Below, piece by piece: positions 22,502 through 32,376 of a stretch of 64,000 bases of DNA. The notes beneath the pieces were generated by a model. That model saw nothing but the letters and a program-made list of their open reading frames with translations. It made no database searches and had not been told where the DNA came from. This DNA is from Haemonchus contortus (taxonomy: Eukaryota > Nematoda > Chromadorea > Rhabditida > Trichostrongylidae). The stretch covers positions 37,716,005-37,780,004 of the forward strand of contig LS997567.1 in the NCBI GenBank assembly GCA_000469685.2, given 5' to 3'. The first letter of the stretch is position 1, and every line of letters begins with the position of its first letter. The translations under genes and the position numbers were made by a program.

Positions 22502-23771
22502 CAGGGTGGCTACGAAGTATGCTCCGCCAAATCACATGTCGTAGCCAACCTGGAAATCCCTGTTTCAGCTGTGCAATATATGCTCGTGATAAAGCATGTC
22601 AGTCATGCACTACAGCCAAATCATTGCGACTGTCGGTAGAAGTTTCTCGTAGAATGCGACCGTCTCCTCATCGCGCCACCATTGCACATCTTGTGGAGGA
22701 AGAATGTTCCGCTGCGGAGATTGCAAGAAGGCTGCACATTAACGACAGAACGGTCAGAAGAATTGTGGCAGAGTTCAGGGAGCGTGGACACCATCTAGTT
22801 CTTCCAAAATCAGGGTGACCAAGAACTGTCAATGTTCCTCGGATTCGGAACGTCAAGAAGAGGAGCTCATGCAACGATGAGGTCAGCATGAACAAGATTG
22901 CTTCGGATTTGCATATCTCACGAAAACTGTTCGAAACATTGTGGACATTTACACAGTTACCGCTTCTTCCGAGGCCAGATGCTCAGCGAAACAGCAAAGA
23001 AGAACAGACTGGAAAAATGTCAGAAGCTTCTGGCAGGAATTCGTACGAGCCGCCTCTCAGACATCGTATGGACAGACGAGGATATCTTTATGGTCGAGAT
23101 CGCGTACAACAGCCAAAACCGGCGCCCGTTGCTACCTCACGCAGCAGAAAACTTCAGAAAACGATGAGTAAAAACCAGAAGCGTGTTCCCGAAGTCGGTG
23201 ATGGTATGGGCCGGAATAGCATCAGAAGGCGAAACACCTCGTTTTTCGTTGATAAAACTCGGAAACTCACCCGAGTGTTTTTTCAAGGGACACACTGTTG
23301 CTATGGGTCCGAAATCACTTTGGAGAACGGAACTTTATCTTGCAACGGGACTGGGCACCAGCACATGGGTCGAAATCCACTATTTCCTTGCTGACATCAT
23401 TTCCCTGCACTCTGGGACAAAGACATGTGGCCATCTAACTACCCAGACCTCAATCCAATCCACTACTCCGTTTGAGACCATCTACAGCAGGAATTGTCTT
23501 CTTCATCCCACCACAGTTTAGACAGTCTAAAAGCAGCTCTTCAGAGGGAGTAGCAGAAAATTGATGTCGACTACTTGCGGCCCACCGTGAGAGCCTTTAC
23601 GAAGAGATTGGAAGTTTGTATTCTGGCCAAAGGCGATCATTTCTTCGAACAATACCTCGAATAAATGTCCCTTCATCTTAATCATACCATTTGAAGAAAA
23701 TTCTCGAAGGAATGTTTCTATTTATTCTTTTACATGCGAATGAATGAAGGTCGTACTTTGTAGCCACCCTG
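22502..23771 (+). mobile_element. Tc1/mariner-superfamily transposon (Tc1-like), 1270 bp
   Basis: Terminal inverted repeats CAGGGTGGCTACGAAGTA and TACTTTGTAGCCACCCTG are flanked by TA on both sides (22500-22501, 23772-23773). It carries a degraded transposase on the + strand. Full length suggests insertion as an intact unit, followed by decay. Confidence 0.85.
22654..23664 (+). pseudogene. Tc1-like transposase, frameshifted
   Basis: A helix-turn-helix start (HRATIAHLVEEECSAAEIAR, RRLHINDRTVRRIVAEF) is followed by a stop at 22816-22818. The catalytic part continues in other frames: DIVWTDEDIFMVE with the first Asp, VMVWAGIASEG, QRDWAPAH with the second Asp, and YPDLNPIHYSV near the third acidic site. 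At least two frame changes and in-frame stops make it non-functional. The WxPD(L)NPxxY-type motif and size fit the Tc1/DD37-41D branch rather than classical mariner; the exact branch is uncertain. Confidence 0.7.
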
Positions 23772-24816
23772 TATTCGCAGCTGGTGCCGCTATTGTGTTT
23801 TCACCTCTGGCTTTATGAACCTACAACAACAAAGATGAACGTGAACACTTTAAGCAATTCCACTTTTTCGTCAGGGTTGAGATGTAAAGAGAATCAAATG
23901 CTTTGGAAAAATCAATGTGTGCAGCGAAAACAGATATCTTTTGGTTCAAAGCGTACTGCCATGAAGGAATAGTGCCAATACCAGATCGCGGGTACTGTTC
24001 CTTTCAGAAGTATCCTGTTGAAAAAATGCGTGAGGGCGGGTGCAATACCTTCTGCAGCTTTATTGAGAGAAATGTAAGGTAGACCATCAGGTGACGTGAA
24101 ACACCGAGGAGGAAGCTTCTTCAGAGTACGAAAAACATTTTCACGGAGGAGATCCACCCGGTCGAGTGTTTTTAGAGGTTTAGTCACATCGCACGGAGTA
24201 GGAATAGCGAGCATCTTGCAGAACGTTTGGAAATATTCAGCCAAAACATCAGCTCTCTCTTGGTTAGAAAACACACCGATCCAGAAGAGTTTGTGATGGT
24301 TTCAATAGGAGGACACTCCTTCAGTCTGGCGTTACAGTAACTCCAGGATCTTTTGACATTTTTAGAAAAGCCATGTATTCTTCATATTTGAGATTGAGTC
24401 TCTCTGATTTCTTTTTAGGCAGGCGAGATAGAGGTAACGTGGGTTTTGTAAATGATTTCCATCTCTGACTAACTGTCGATTTCGTTCCTCCCGCCACTTG
24501 CAAGTAGCGAGGGAGGCGGAAGGCTCGTTTTGTAACCCCTAAGAATGGGATAAATCTAGAAATAAGAGAGTGGCAAAAATTTGCGAAAACGAAGTGGCAC
24601 TCATCAATGGTCTCGATAGAGGCAAAAACACGATGCCAATCTACTGCAAGAAGGTGAAGACATATAGTTCTATAGTCGCCTCTCGCAGAATCTATTCTCG
24701 GTTTCGGAGCGGCCTCAACTGTATCACCTGCTAATGAGAAGGTTACCATAGAATGATCGGAGGTCGAGAAAGGAGGCTGAACCGAGGGCCTCCCAAAAAA
24801 AAAGAACACCTAGCTA

Positions 24817-25707
24817 TTGGGTTGTAACATAAGTTCGTAGAGTTTCGTGTTAGGGTAATTTTACAACGATTCGCTTTGTTTTTGGCTAAGTGTATATATT
24901 CATTCGAAAGAGCACTTTGTCCTCTATAAAATGGTTTTATTCGTTTTCCTAAGTAATCTAGTTGTACGTCTTTTTCTGGCTCAAAATTGGAATATCCAGG
25001 AGGAGAAAATCAGCATTTTCGACATCTGCTTTTCATCGAGGTCAATAAGCAGCCGAAGCCGCTCGGGACATATGCAATGTGTACGAGGAAGGTGTCCTAG
25101 GTGTGTCTCTGGGTAGCCCCAGGAGAGACACCGAAGCCGAGAGTCAAGCAAGACCTTCACTCAAAATAGGTCATGATTTGCGTTTGGTGAAACTGGAAAG
25201 GCACGGTGCACTGGGAAATGCTCGAACGAAATGCTACCGTCAACAAGAAGGTCTACATTGCCCAGCTTGACCGTGTTAGTGTGGCTATTCGGCTGAAAAG
25301 ACCCGATAGACAAGGTGAAGTCATCTTGCTCCACGACAACGCCAGGCCCCATAATGCCTAAGTCGTCGAAACAGCGCTCCAAAAGCTTGAATGAGTGGTT
25401 CTTCAGCATCCACCGCACTCTCCGGATCTTGCACCTACCGACTACCACCTTTCCGCTCTCTGTCAAACCAAATGAGGAGTGTTACCTTCGATGGCGAAGA
25501 GGTTCTTGAGAACTGGCTCAACAACTTCTTCGACACCAGACCGGCCGATTTTTGGCGAAACGGCATCAACAATTTGGTCGAGAGATTGGAGGAGGTCGCG
25601 AACAGTAACAGGAGAATACATCATTGATTAATTTCATATTATAATTATTGTTTTTTGTTAAAATAAATCTTTGTGAAAAAACTCTACGAACTTATGTTAC
25701 AACCCAA
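24817..25707 (+). mobile_element. Mariner, N-terminally deleted non-autonomous copy 1 (891 bp)
   Basis: TIRs TTGGGTTGTAACATAAGTTC and the complementary GAACTTATGTTACAACCCAA, flanked by TA duplicates (24815-24816, 25708-25709). It shares ends, size and the same missing 5' coding part with 32377-33257, so the deletion predates both insertions. Confidence 0.85.
25155..25626 (+). pseudogene. Mariner transposase catalytic-domain remnant
   Basis: Frames read WDWxGxVHWEML-like sequence, VILLHDNARPHNA with the second catalytic Asp, and a PHSPDLAPTDYH-type third Asp region, then NFFDTRPADFWRNGINNLVE near the end. The N-terminal DNA-binding domain is absent and stops and shifts are present. Confidence 0.6.
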
Positions 25708-25789
25708 TAGTATGAGGCGTGGCAGCCTGATAGCGGCGCTGTAGGCATAAAATTGAGGAGCATAACGGCAACAACTTTGAAGGTAGGTG

Positions 25790-25940
25790 CACGATATTAG
25801 CGCAGCAAACGGAGATTTCAGCGAGAAAGGCCTTGGAGGCGTTCTGGATTCTCCAAAGAAATCCTAAAATGAATGCTAGAGATGAGTGCCCGACCATAAC
25901 TGACGATCTTTTGCCATATATAACGCACTGCGGCTTGTGA
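25790..25940 (+). pseudogene. Penelope GIY-YIG domain C-terminus
   Basis: QQTEISARKALEAFWILQRN followed by MNARDECPTITDDLLPYI then HCGL and stop aligns with EAEIAARKTLEALWITAKEP, MNRKEECVAITRELAPFL of the intact PLE. The spacing and the end position agree. Only the terminal ~50 codons remain. Confidence 0.7.
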
Positions 25941-26181
25941 CTCAGTAGCATCATAACGTAATCTTCCTTATCACAAGTATCGCAAGTATTATATAAGGGA
26001 GACAGCCAATAAGTCTCATTCGCTACTGACAGTCGCTTGTGGCGACAGCGGATTTTATATCCGCTTGAGCGGTGGAACCTTGGTGAGTTATGCTTCAAAT
26101 TATGGGTTTTTAATTCGCCATAACATTCGCCAGGGGGCAATGCGCTTTTTGGATACTGTGCAAATGTCTCGAGTTGTTTTA

Positions 26182-26219
26182 GGCCTCTGAAGACGACGAT
26201 AACGTCGAAACGTTAGGCC
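26182..26219 (+). ncRNA. Hammerhead ribozyme of Penelope family 2
   Basis: Parts in order: GGCCT (stem I), CTGAAGA (core CUGANGA), extra C, GACG-ATAA-CGTC (perfect stem II), GAAA, CGT, T, AGGCC (stem I, five perfect pairs with GGCCT). The stem III segment ACGU is again self-complementary. Stems differ in sequence from the first family but keep pairing, which supports a selected RNA structure. Confidence 0.75.
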
Positions 26220-26553
26220 GTTGTGATTAATAAACGTTCCACCTAACAACCTCGCACGGCACAAGAATATTTTAATCTGATGAGAGCCACCACCCCGCCC
26301 CCTGGGATATCCTCACCTCTATCGCAGCGGTACACAACATAGGGATGGCCAGCTGTTAGAGTAGCGTTGTTTATTTTATCAGGTTTGCACCATGTCTCCG
26401 TCACGAAGAGGGCGGATGGACTGTGCGCCAGAAGGTAGAAGAGATCGGGGAGCTTGTTGTTAACAAAGCGGGATTAAATAGAAAACATTCACAGTGTTGA
26501 AAAACTGTAGGCTGACGAACTCGATCATATTGGTCAGAATGAGGGGCCTGGTC

Positions 26554-27425
26554 CTATGGGGAGATGTTAGGAGACCTGGAAGTGCCGACGATGGATGCAT
26601 CCATGGATCCTACCAAGCTCCCTGATGGAACTTTCGCTGACTCCGAAAATGAGGTAGGACTCCGATACGGCAGATGCCTTGCATTCTTTAACTGGTGTAT
26701 TTGGAGGTCTCCGACCACATACTGAAGCTTTCTAACCTTCGCGTTGGCCAAACCTGCCTGCTTGCGTAAGCTTCGGTCCAATTCCCATTCCTCCACTGTG
26801 TAATCTCTACGGGCGTACGACTGAACGAAACGCCTTGTTAGGCTCTGTCGTCCCGATTTCATGTGACGCAGTAGCTTGTCCTTCATATCAGATGAGGGGA
26901 GCTCAATTTTTATGACACGGTCGCGCCCACCTTGATTCCTCGGCTTCATGGGAAGGCGACGATGAGCCGTTATTCTTCTTTTTGAGAATCCTCGATAATA
27001 TTCTTCCTCGATAAGCTCATCATCACCAGAGGAGAAAATCATCTCTCGCAGAGGTTCCTGATCGAATGTTTTTCGTCGAAACTTTGACAGCCTGTTCTCG
27101 TATTCCAACCCAGATTATGCGCCTAAGATTACCTTCGATTTTCTCGCTATCGGCCTTCACTTTGACGAGGGTGGAGTAAAGAAGGTCTTGATCCACTGGG
27201 CTCGAACTCCGCAGGCTCCTCCAATGCATCAAGGCAAGGTATGATATCGCTCTGACATCGAGTAACTTCTTCAATGCCACCAGTCAATTTTGCTAGGGAC
27301 AATGTTAGGGCCTTCTCGACTCGTTCGGCAGAAGGGATGAACTTTTCCAACATTATAGAGGCCCAGAGAGGGAGATCCTTGTCCTGGTCCCTATCCGACG
27401 TCTTGCTCTGTGGCCCACGAGCCAT
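26554..27425 (-). pseudogene. CR1 ORF1 remnant
   Basis: Three overlapping minus-strand frames (27425-27147, 27280-27023, 27108-26554) join into an ORF1-like protein. The last, longest part contains RDRVIKIELPSSDMKDKLLR and RRFVQSYARRDYTVEEWELD, the counterpart of the YIRKSLTPEERE segment in the other CR1 copy. Frameshifts make it inactive. Confidence 0.5.
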
Positions 27426-27662
27426 CGAGAATCAGTACAGGCGAAAAGTTGTCACAGAAAGCAGGAGGAAAAGGTTAACCCCAGGAGAGGCAAAGGATTA
27501 GAGGATACGGGGAAGGCAAGTAAAAACTATGAGGGCAATATTCCTAAAAATACTGAAATACCAGTATTGAAAGTAAATGCCAAAAAAGAATGAATAGGGG
27601 ATGGCAAAAATCACGGTAGAGGGAAGAATGGAAAGACCGCCGCACACGACGACGACCTCAGA

Positions 27663-28004
27663 GTGATGAGTCATTTGTTGTCGCTTTGGACTACATTTTT
27701 TGGTCCTTGGACAGCCCTCGACCTTTGGATAACTTTTTATGGTATTCTTATTACCCTTCGCGTAATTAAAACATTTACTATTCTGTGTTGCAATATATAT
27801 TATCCGGGGCTGCTCGCACGTCTAATAGAGCAGCTCCCGCTTTCAATTGCTACTAGTCGCCAAACAGAGCCAGTAATCACGCAGGCACATCCTACGGTAT
27901 CCTCTATCTATTCTCAGCCGGTAGAACTGGCATGTCTTAAAATTGATGCCTCTTCGTCGTGGCACCCTCGTGCAATAATGAGTTCCGTGAAGGTATTATA
28001 TTAA
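27663..28004 (+). pseudogene. Hydrophobic ORF upstream of gypsy protease
   Basis: The 113-codon frame begins with a strongly hydrophobic stretch (LWITFYGILITLRVIKTFTI) followed by a polar tail. It could be the membrane anchor end of an envelope-like protein lying before pol, which would be an unusual order, or unrelated sequence. No family motif is visible. Confidence 0.3.
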
Positions 28005-28011
28005 TCTCATC

Positions 28012-28506
28012 GTGATCGCTTTTTTGTGGCTCAAATACCTATTCGCGTTAATCTTAGCCTTAGTGGACACCGAAGCTTCCATTACTCTCTCCTCTAATTA
28101 CATCATTCCTCTATTCGCAGCATTCGAAGTTCTCCGAAGCGATGTTACTAGTGCAGTAGGCATGGCGGGAGTACCTGTTCAGCTTTTAGGATTTGCAACG
28201 CTTTCGTTCAAAATCGGTTCTCTATCTTTCGAACACCTGGTCTATTTTACTGAGTCAGCCTGTATTTCCGATGTTGCGGACGCTTACAATATCATTCTCG
28301 GTAACGATCTTCTTGGACGCTTGCCGCCATGGTCTATTGATTGTAATAACTGTACCCATCGTTTTGCGGTTGACCACTTGAAAGTTCTATGCGCGACCCC
28401 AGCGACCCGCCCGCAGCCGCAGAGCAGCAGATACCCCTGGCTCGTGGCAGGAACTACCGTACTACTCCCGTCATCTGAGACACTAGTGCATTGCGTAGCA
28501 GTGTAA
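28012..28506 (+). pseudogene. Gypsy aspartic protease remnant
   Basis: LALVDTEASITLSS corresponds to the retroviral-type DTGAS active site with Gly changed to Glu, and AYNIILGNDLLGRL is the downstream ILG motif. An upstream frame gives VAQIPIRVNLSL, the expected preceding strand, in a different phase. Confidence 0.65.
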
Positions 28507-28789
28507 TCCAGCGAAAATTCACTCGTATTAGTCTCACAAAATGAAAAAATGTCAGATAAATTTGTGATGGTCTCTCCGGCTGTGGTTAACGCTGCTGACC
28601 CACTTTTGATTTTTGTCCATCGTCAAGACCCGAAACCCTCTACAAAGGGCAACAGATATCATTGGCTGTTCCGCTTAATCTCGATGATTCTCATTTCTCA
28701 TGTTCATCCTGATTTACCTCCTTTTGTAGGAGATACTGTGGCGAGAGCCGACCGTCCTGAAACAACGGTCAGTACTGATACCTTTAGAG

Positions 28790-29510
28790 TTGATCTGTCT
28801 TCCGTAGAAGTATCTGAGGAGGAACGGGATCAATTAGCTCAATTGTTCTATGAATTTCGCGATCGGATCTCAACTGGTTCCTATGATCTGGGTTCCTATG
28901 AAGAAACAGAAATCGTTATAAAAACGACGACTGTTACTCCTCAAACCCGATTTCGCCTTCCTCTCATCCCACTGGAATTTCAAAAAGAACTTGATGATCA
29001 CATCAATAAATTGCTGCGTGCTGGGCGTATTGTCGAAAGCGATACCCCCTGGGTTCACAACACTGTTCTAGTCAAGAAAAAAGATGGTTTCCTGAGAGTG
29101 TGTCTAGACCTTCGCCCCATTAATAAGGTTACCGTTCCCGATCATTATCCTTTGCCTTGCATCGAGGATATTTCACGATCACTATCCTTTGCCTCGCATC
29201 GAGGATATTCTAGCAAAATTTGCTGTGCATTAGTTCTATACCACTCTTGATTTGGCAACAGGGTATATGCAACTCCTCCTCTCTCTGGAGAGTCAGAAAA
29301 AGTACGGCTGGGCAACACATCGCGGCATCTATAAATTTGTTTACCTTCCCTTCGGTCCCAAAACTGTCGGTGCTTACTTTTCTAGGGCTATGACACGCAT
29401 TCTAGCAGGTATAGAGTATAATTGCCTTGCTTACTTAGATGACATGGTCGTTTTCGACAAGGACTTTCCCATCATTTGCAGTTTTTACGAAAACGCGCAT
29501 CCGCATTAGT
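28790..29510 (+). pseudogene. Gypsy reverse transcriptase remnant
   Basis: ELDDHINKLLRAGRIVESDT, WVHNTVLVKKKDGFLRVCLD, RPINKVTVPDHYPLP cover RT motifs up to the A region; a second frame gives ATGYMQLLL, then GIYKFVYLPFG and CLAYLDDMVVF with the catalytic YLDD. A 37-bp tandem duplication at 29139-29212 shifts the frame between them. Confidence 0.8.
29139..29212. repeat. 37-bp tandem duplication in the RT gene
   Basis: Two units start CGATCATTATCCTTTGCC (29139) and CGATCACTATCCTTTGCC (29176). They differ at a few bases. The length is not a multiple of three, so it breaks the RT frame. Confidence 0.8.
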
Positions 29511-29749
29511 TTTCTGGGTAATGAGGCTTCAGGCTCCTCCTACTCACCCGCGGACAGAAATATAAGAGCCATTCGAGAATTCCTAACTCCAACTACCACA
29601 ATGGACTCGTGTGAATGGCCAACTCGCACTAACTGCCTCACCTCTATACGCTCTTCTAAAAGATAAGGCAAAGTTTGTATGGGGAACTGAACAACAGGAA
29701 GCTTTTGAACCCCTGAAGCTTTAACTAACGTCAAAAACCATGTTTTAAC

Positions 29750-30070
29750 TGACACGTGATAAGGAATTCTACCTTTAAACTGACGGCAGCCAATATGCGG
29801 TAGGAGCAGTCTTATTCCAACGTCTTTCGTACATTGAATCTCAGCTGGTGGCTATCGCTTATTCCAGTTAGACGCTCTCCGATTCCCTTTCTTTCGCCTC
29901 ATCTACGGTGATCATACTACAGCGTACTCAGATCATCGTCCCTAACGTTCCTTTTAAAGCATAATCAACCCCACGATGACTTGACGAGCTGGTCGTAGAG
30001 CTTCAGAGCCACGAAGTCTGTATAGAGTATCTGAAAGGGTCATCTAACGTCGTTGCCAACGCCCTCTCCC
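29750..30070 (+). pseudogene. Gypsy RNase H remnant
   Basis: TDGSQYAVGAVLFQ contains the first catalytic Asp context, and EYLKGSSNVVANALSH corresponds to the terminal KGxxNVVADALSR motif with the Asp changed to Asn. Several stops interrupt it. Confidence 0.55.
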
Positions 30071-30329
30071 ATGCTCCAAATTCACGGGTCAAGTTCCAGG
30101 ATGATATGCCCAAGGCGGAAGATATAATTAATTTCCCCACAAGCATCAATAGTGTCCTCTCCACGGCTTATTCGATACGACCTTCCGTTCATATCATCGA
30201 TCCTCTTCGCGCAATTTGGCCCTATGATGCTCTTCAGGAACAAAGGAATGATCAGTTCTGCTCTGCCATCTCATCTTATCTTTCATAGAGACGGAACGAT
30301 TCCCCTCTTCTCTCGGTGAGCAACAAAAG

Positions 30330-31890
30330 TCGGCATGGCTGGCAATTGCCGAGAAATACGTGAAACGGAACAACGGATGCGTCTATTACGATCGTCAGGC
30401 AGACAATACCCCCTTTCGCTTCAAACGCCTCCTTATACCAAACAAATTGAAAGAACCATTTTCTTGGCATTCTTTCTAGTCCTTCTTCGGGCGGTCACTT
30501 CAACTGGAAGAAAACACTAACAAAAAAATCACGCAAATCTCACAAGGTTGGCAAGTTCTGGGCAAAACTCCAGACTCGGACGGGACTCGAACCCGTACTT
30601 GTCCTTTCCGGGGACCGTGCTCTTATCCCTTACACTACCGAGACCCCGCTTGCTCTCGCCTTCTTAATGGCTTATATGCCTTAGCTCATCAGCACTCACA
30701 CGTACAACGTGTTGAGCCGGTCGGCCAATATCAGCACAGGACCGATAAGCTGTAAGCTTTTTACATGATAATTTGTTTTGACTAGATGTTTTGGTAACTG
30801 CTGTTTTAAGGCCGCAGTGCGCGAAGCGAAAGTCTCACAAGGTTGGCGATTTGTGGGCAAAACTCCAGTCTCGGACGGGACTCGAACCTGTCCCAGACTG
30901 GACTTATCAGAACTCCCACGTACAACGTGTTGAGCCGGTCGGCCAATATCAACACAGACCTTGTTAGACTTTCGCTTCACGCACTGCGGCGTTAAAACAG
31001 CAGTTGCCAAAACATCAAGTCAAAACAAGTTATATTACGCAAATATTTTTGTCCCCACATGGCCGAAGATGTTTTCACGCTGGTTCGCGCTTGTGAAGAA
31101 TGCCAACGCAAAGATCCAATGTAACCGACCGTGGAGCACTTATACCCATAGTGAGCGGAGCAGTTTTTGATAAGGTTCATGATGACCCAAATGGCCCGCT
31201 CCACACGTCTAAATCGGGTTATAAATACATTCTTGCGATGATTGACCACTTTTTTAAATATGTTATCGCCACCCCTTTACCCGATTGTACTGCGATTACG
31301 GTAGCAAAAGATATAGTGTCTGAATGTATATTGAATTTCGGCGTAATGACTCAGCTTGTTTCGGATAACGCTTCCTACTTTGAAGGTGAGGTAATGTCAG
31401 AAATAGGACGTTTCCTTTGCACCCATAGATATTATTATACTCCTTACCACCACGAGTGTAACGGTGCTTGCGAGCCTATTTTTGCTACTTTTCACTCTAT
31501 GCTCCGCACCTATATCAATGAAAACCAACTCGACTGGGACAAACAAATACGTTTGTGCCTGCGCGTTCATGTATAACACTTCTATCCACGCTAGCACTAA
31601 CAATACTCCCTCGTCTCTCATAATTGATCGTGACATAATACTTCAGCGGATGATTCAGGATTTACGTGCAAAATCTTGGCACTACCCTTCATGCCGCTTG
31701 GCTTGCAGCAATATCTCACAATGAACGGCAAAGAGCTAAATTTGAAGCACAGTATGACCGTTCTCATTTGTCTCTTCTTTCCACCAAGAAAGGAGACCCT
31801 GTTTGTCTTCGCGACCTAGCCCCTAAGCTAGGACTGTCACAAAAGTAATGCTATCCATGGTTGGGGCAATTTCGGGTGCTTAAGGTGGAG
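30330..31890 (+). pseudogene. Gypsy integrase remnant, split by a SINE
   Basis: 30340-30520 encodes the H2C2 lead-in (GCVYYDRQADNTPFRFKRLL in a broken frame); the zinc-binding end resumes after the SINE (EECQRKDPM). The core at 31100-31576 has YILAMIDHFFKYVIATPLPD, QLVSDNASYF (second Asp) and HECNGACEPIFATFHSMLR (Glu). The C-terminus has QYDRSH, GDPVCLRD and a GPF-like WLGQFRVL at 31660-31890. Stops and shifts disable it. Confidence 0.75.
30539..31036 (-). repeat. tRNA-derived SINE dimer with 8-bp target duplication
   Basis: ACGCAAAT at 30531-30538 is repeated at 31037-31044. Read on the minus strand, two related units each contain GTGTTGATATTGGCCGACCG-like and CTCAACACGTTGTACGTG blocks and end CTGGAGTTTTGCCCA...TTGCCAACCTTGTGAG. 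The second unit holds a nearly complete tRNA-like cloverleaf at 30573-30644: acceptor GTCTCGG/CCGAGTC with one mismatch, and T arm ACGGG-TTCGAGT-CCCGT. The first unit keeps only the T-arm half. The tRNA-like part has C instead of T before the anticodon position, so it is not a credible functional tRNA. Confidence 0.7.
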
Positions 31891-31905
31891 CCTTCACACT
31901 TGAAA

Positions 31906-32029
31906 GCACAGTTCGCGATAATTCAATAGGCGGGTATGTCAATGACGTGTCCGCTTCTCATTAGATGTCACGTCAGACTGTCTGACACGTCATTGATATA
32001 CACGCCCATTGAATTATCGCGAACTGTGC
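31906..32029. repeat. Short foldback MITE (124 bp)
   Basis: GCACAGTTCGCGATAATTCA at the left is mirrored by the complementary TGAATTATCGCGAACTGTGC at the right, and pairing continues inward (TCAATGACGTGTC). Near-complete hairpin, non-coding. Confidence 0.75.
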
Positions 32030-32322
32030 CTTTAACTATAGTCATTTCTCAGCGCCTCAATCAGCGACCAAGAAGGTGCACATGAATCAGGTTAAACCAT
32101 AATATACCTTGTCAGGTCCTGTGTTTACGACTCCTTAGGTGCCTGAGATCGAGCAGGTGGCGCTAAAAGCAGCTGATGCGTCAGAGAATCCTATGGAAGG
32201 TTATGAGCATACGGTAATCGAGGCCCCGCCCACCACTACCCAATCGCCGACCCACTCACATAATATTTGTTACAGCCTTGCCGTACTTCAATTTGACCTA
32301 TTGGTCAGACTCAACGATTATG

Positions 32323-32376
32323 TACTGTATATATATATATATATATATATATGTTATATATATATATATATACATA
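32323..32376. repeat. (TA)n microsatellite invaded by a mariner
   Basis: Alternating TA from about 32328 to 32370, with short TA runs again at 33260-33272 on the far side of the mariner at 32377-33257. Confidence 0.8.

Larger units (their letters stand above)
22075..23885 (-). repeat. Dispersed repeat R, copy 3, split by a Tc1-like insertion
   Basis: 22135-22500 and 23772-23885 match the reverse complement of 41600-42110 and the same strand of 43200-43620 (shared AATAATGGCTTATTTCTTCGGAATA, ATGCTT.AGTATAGCACTCTCGCGCGACTTCT in part). The second piece encodes the conserved MNVNTLSNSTFSSGL. The 1270-bp Tc1-like element sits between them at 22502-23771. The gene X part of R is absent here. Confidence 0.6.
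25710..26268 (+). mobile_element. Penelope-like element fragment (family 2), 3' end
   Basis: It encodes the C-terminal end of a Penelope protein, continues through a ~240-bp non-coding region with a well formed hammerhead motif, and ends before the CR1 endonuclease resumes near 26270. 5'-truncated; opposite in orientation to the CR1 it interrupts. Confidence 0.65.
23912..26490 (-). pseudogene. CR1 ORF2 remnant (endonuclease and RT start), interrupted
   Basis: 26490-26275 translates as LPDLFYLLAHSPSALFVTET and GEDIPGGGVVAL, the AP endonuclease start. After the nested insertion, 24809-24321 has FSTSDHSMVTFSLAG with the endonuclease SDH motif, and 24274-23912 gives SPDGLPYISLNKAAEGIAP and FFNRILLKGTVPAIW, the start of an RT domain. 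Catalytic RT motifs downstream are lost. Confidence 0.65.
23890..27650 (-). mobile_element. CR1-type LINE, 3'-truncated and split by later insertions
   Basis: Reading on the minus strand: ORF1 pieces (27425-26554), endonuclease start (about 26490-26275), an interruption of ~1.45 kb, then endonuclease end and RT start (24809-23912). The interruption consists of a mariner (24817-25707) and a Penelope fragment (25710-26268). The RT ends abruptly near 23900, where repeat R begins. A second CR1 copy is at 8.7-11 kb. The 5' boundary is approximate. Confidence 0.7.
27660..32170 (+). mobile_element. Ty3/gypsy-type LTR retrotransposon remnant
   Basis: Protease, reverse transcriptase, RNase H and integrase fragments follow each other on the + strand in gypsy order. 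Frames are broken throughout, the RT has a 37-bp tandem duplication and the integrase is split by a SINE. No long terminal repeats were recognised at either side, so the element limits are approximate. A 124-bp MITE sits near its 3' end. Confidence 0.75.

Noticed and set aside
30573..30644. A functional tRNA gene on the minus strand
   Set aside because: The cloverleaf has an acceptor mismatch and C in place of the invariant T before the anticodon, and it is part of a repeated SINE with a target duplication.
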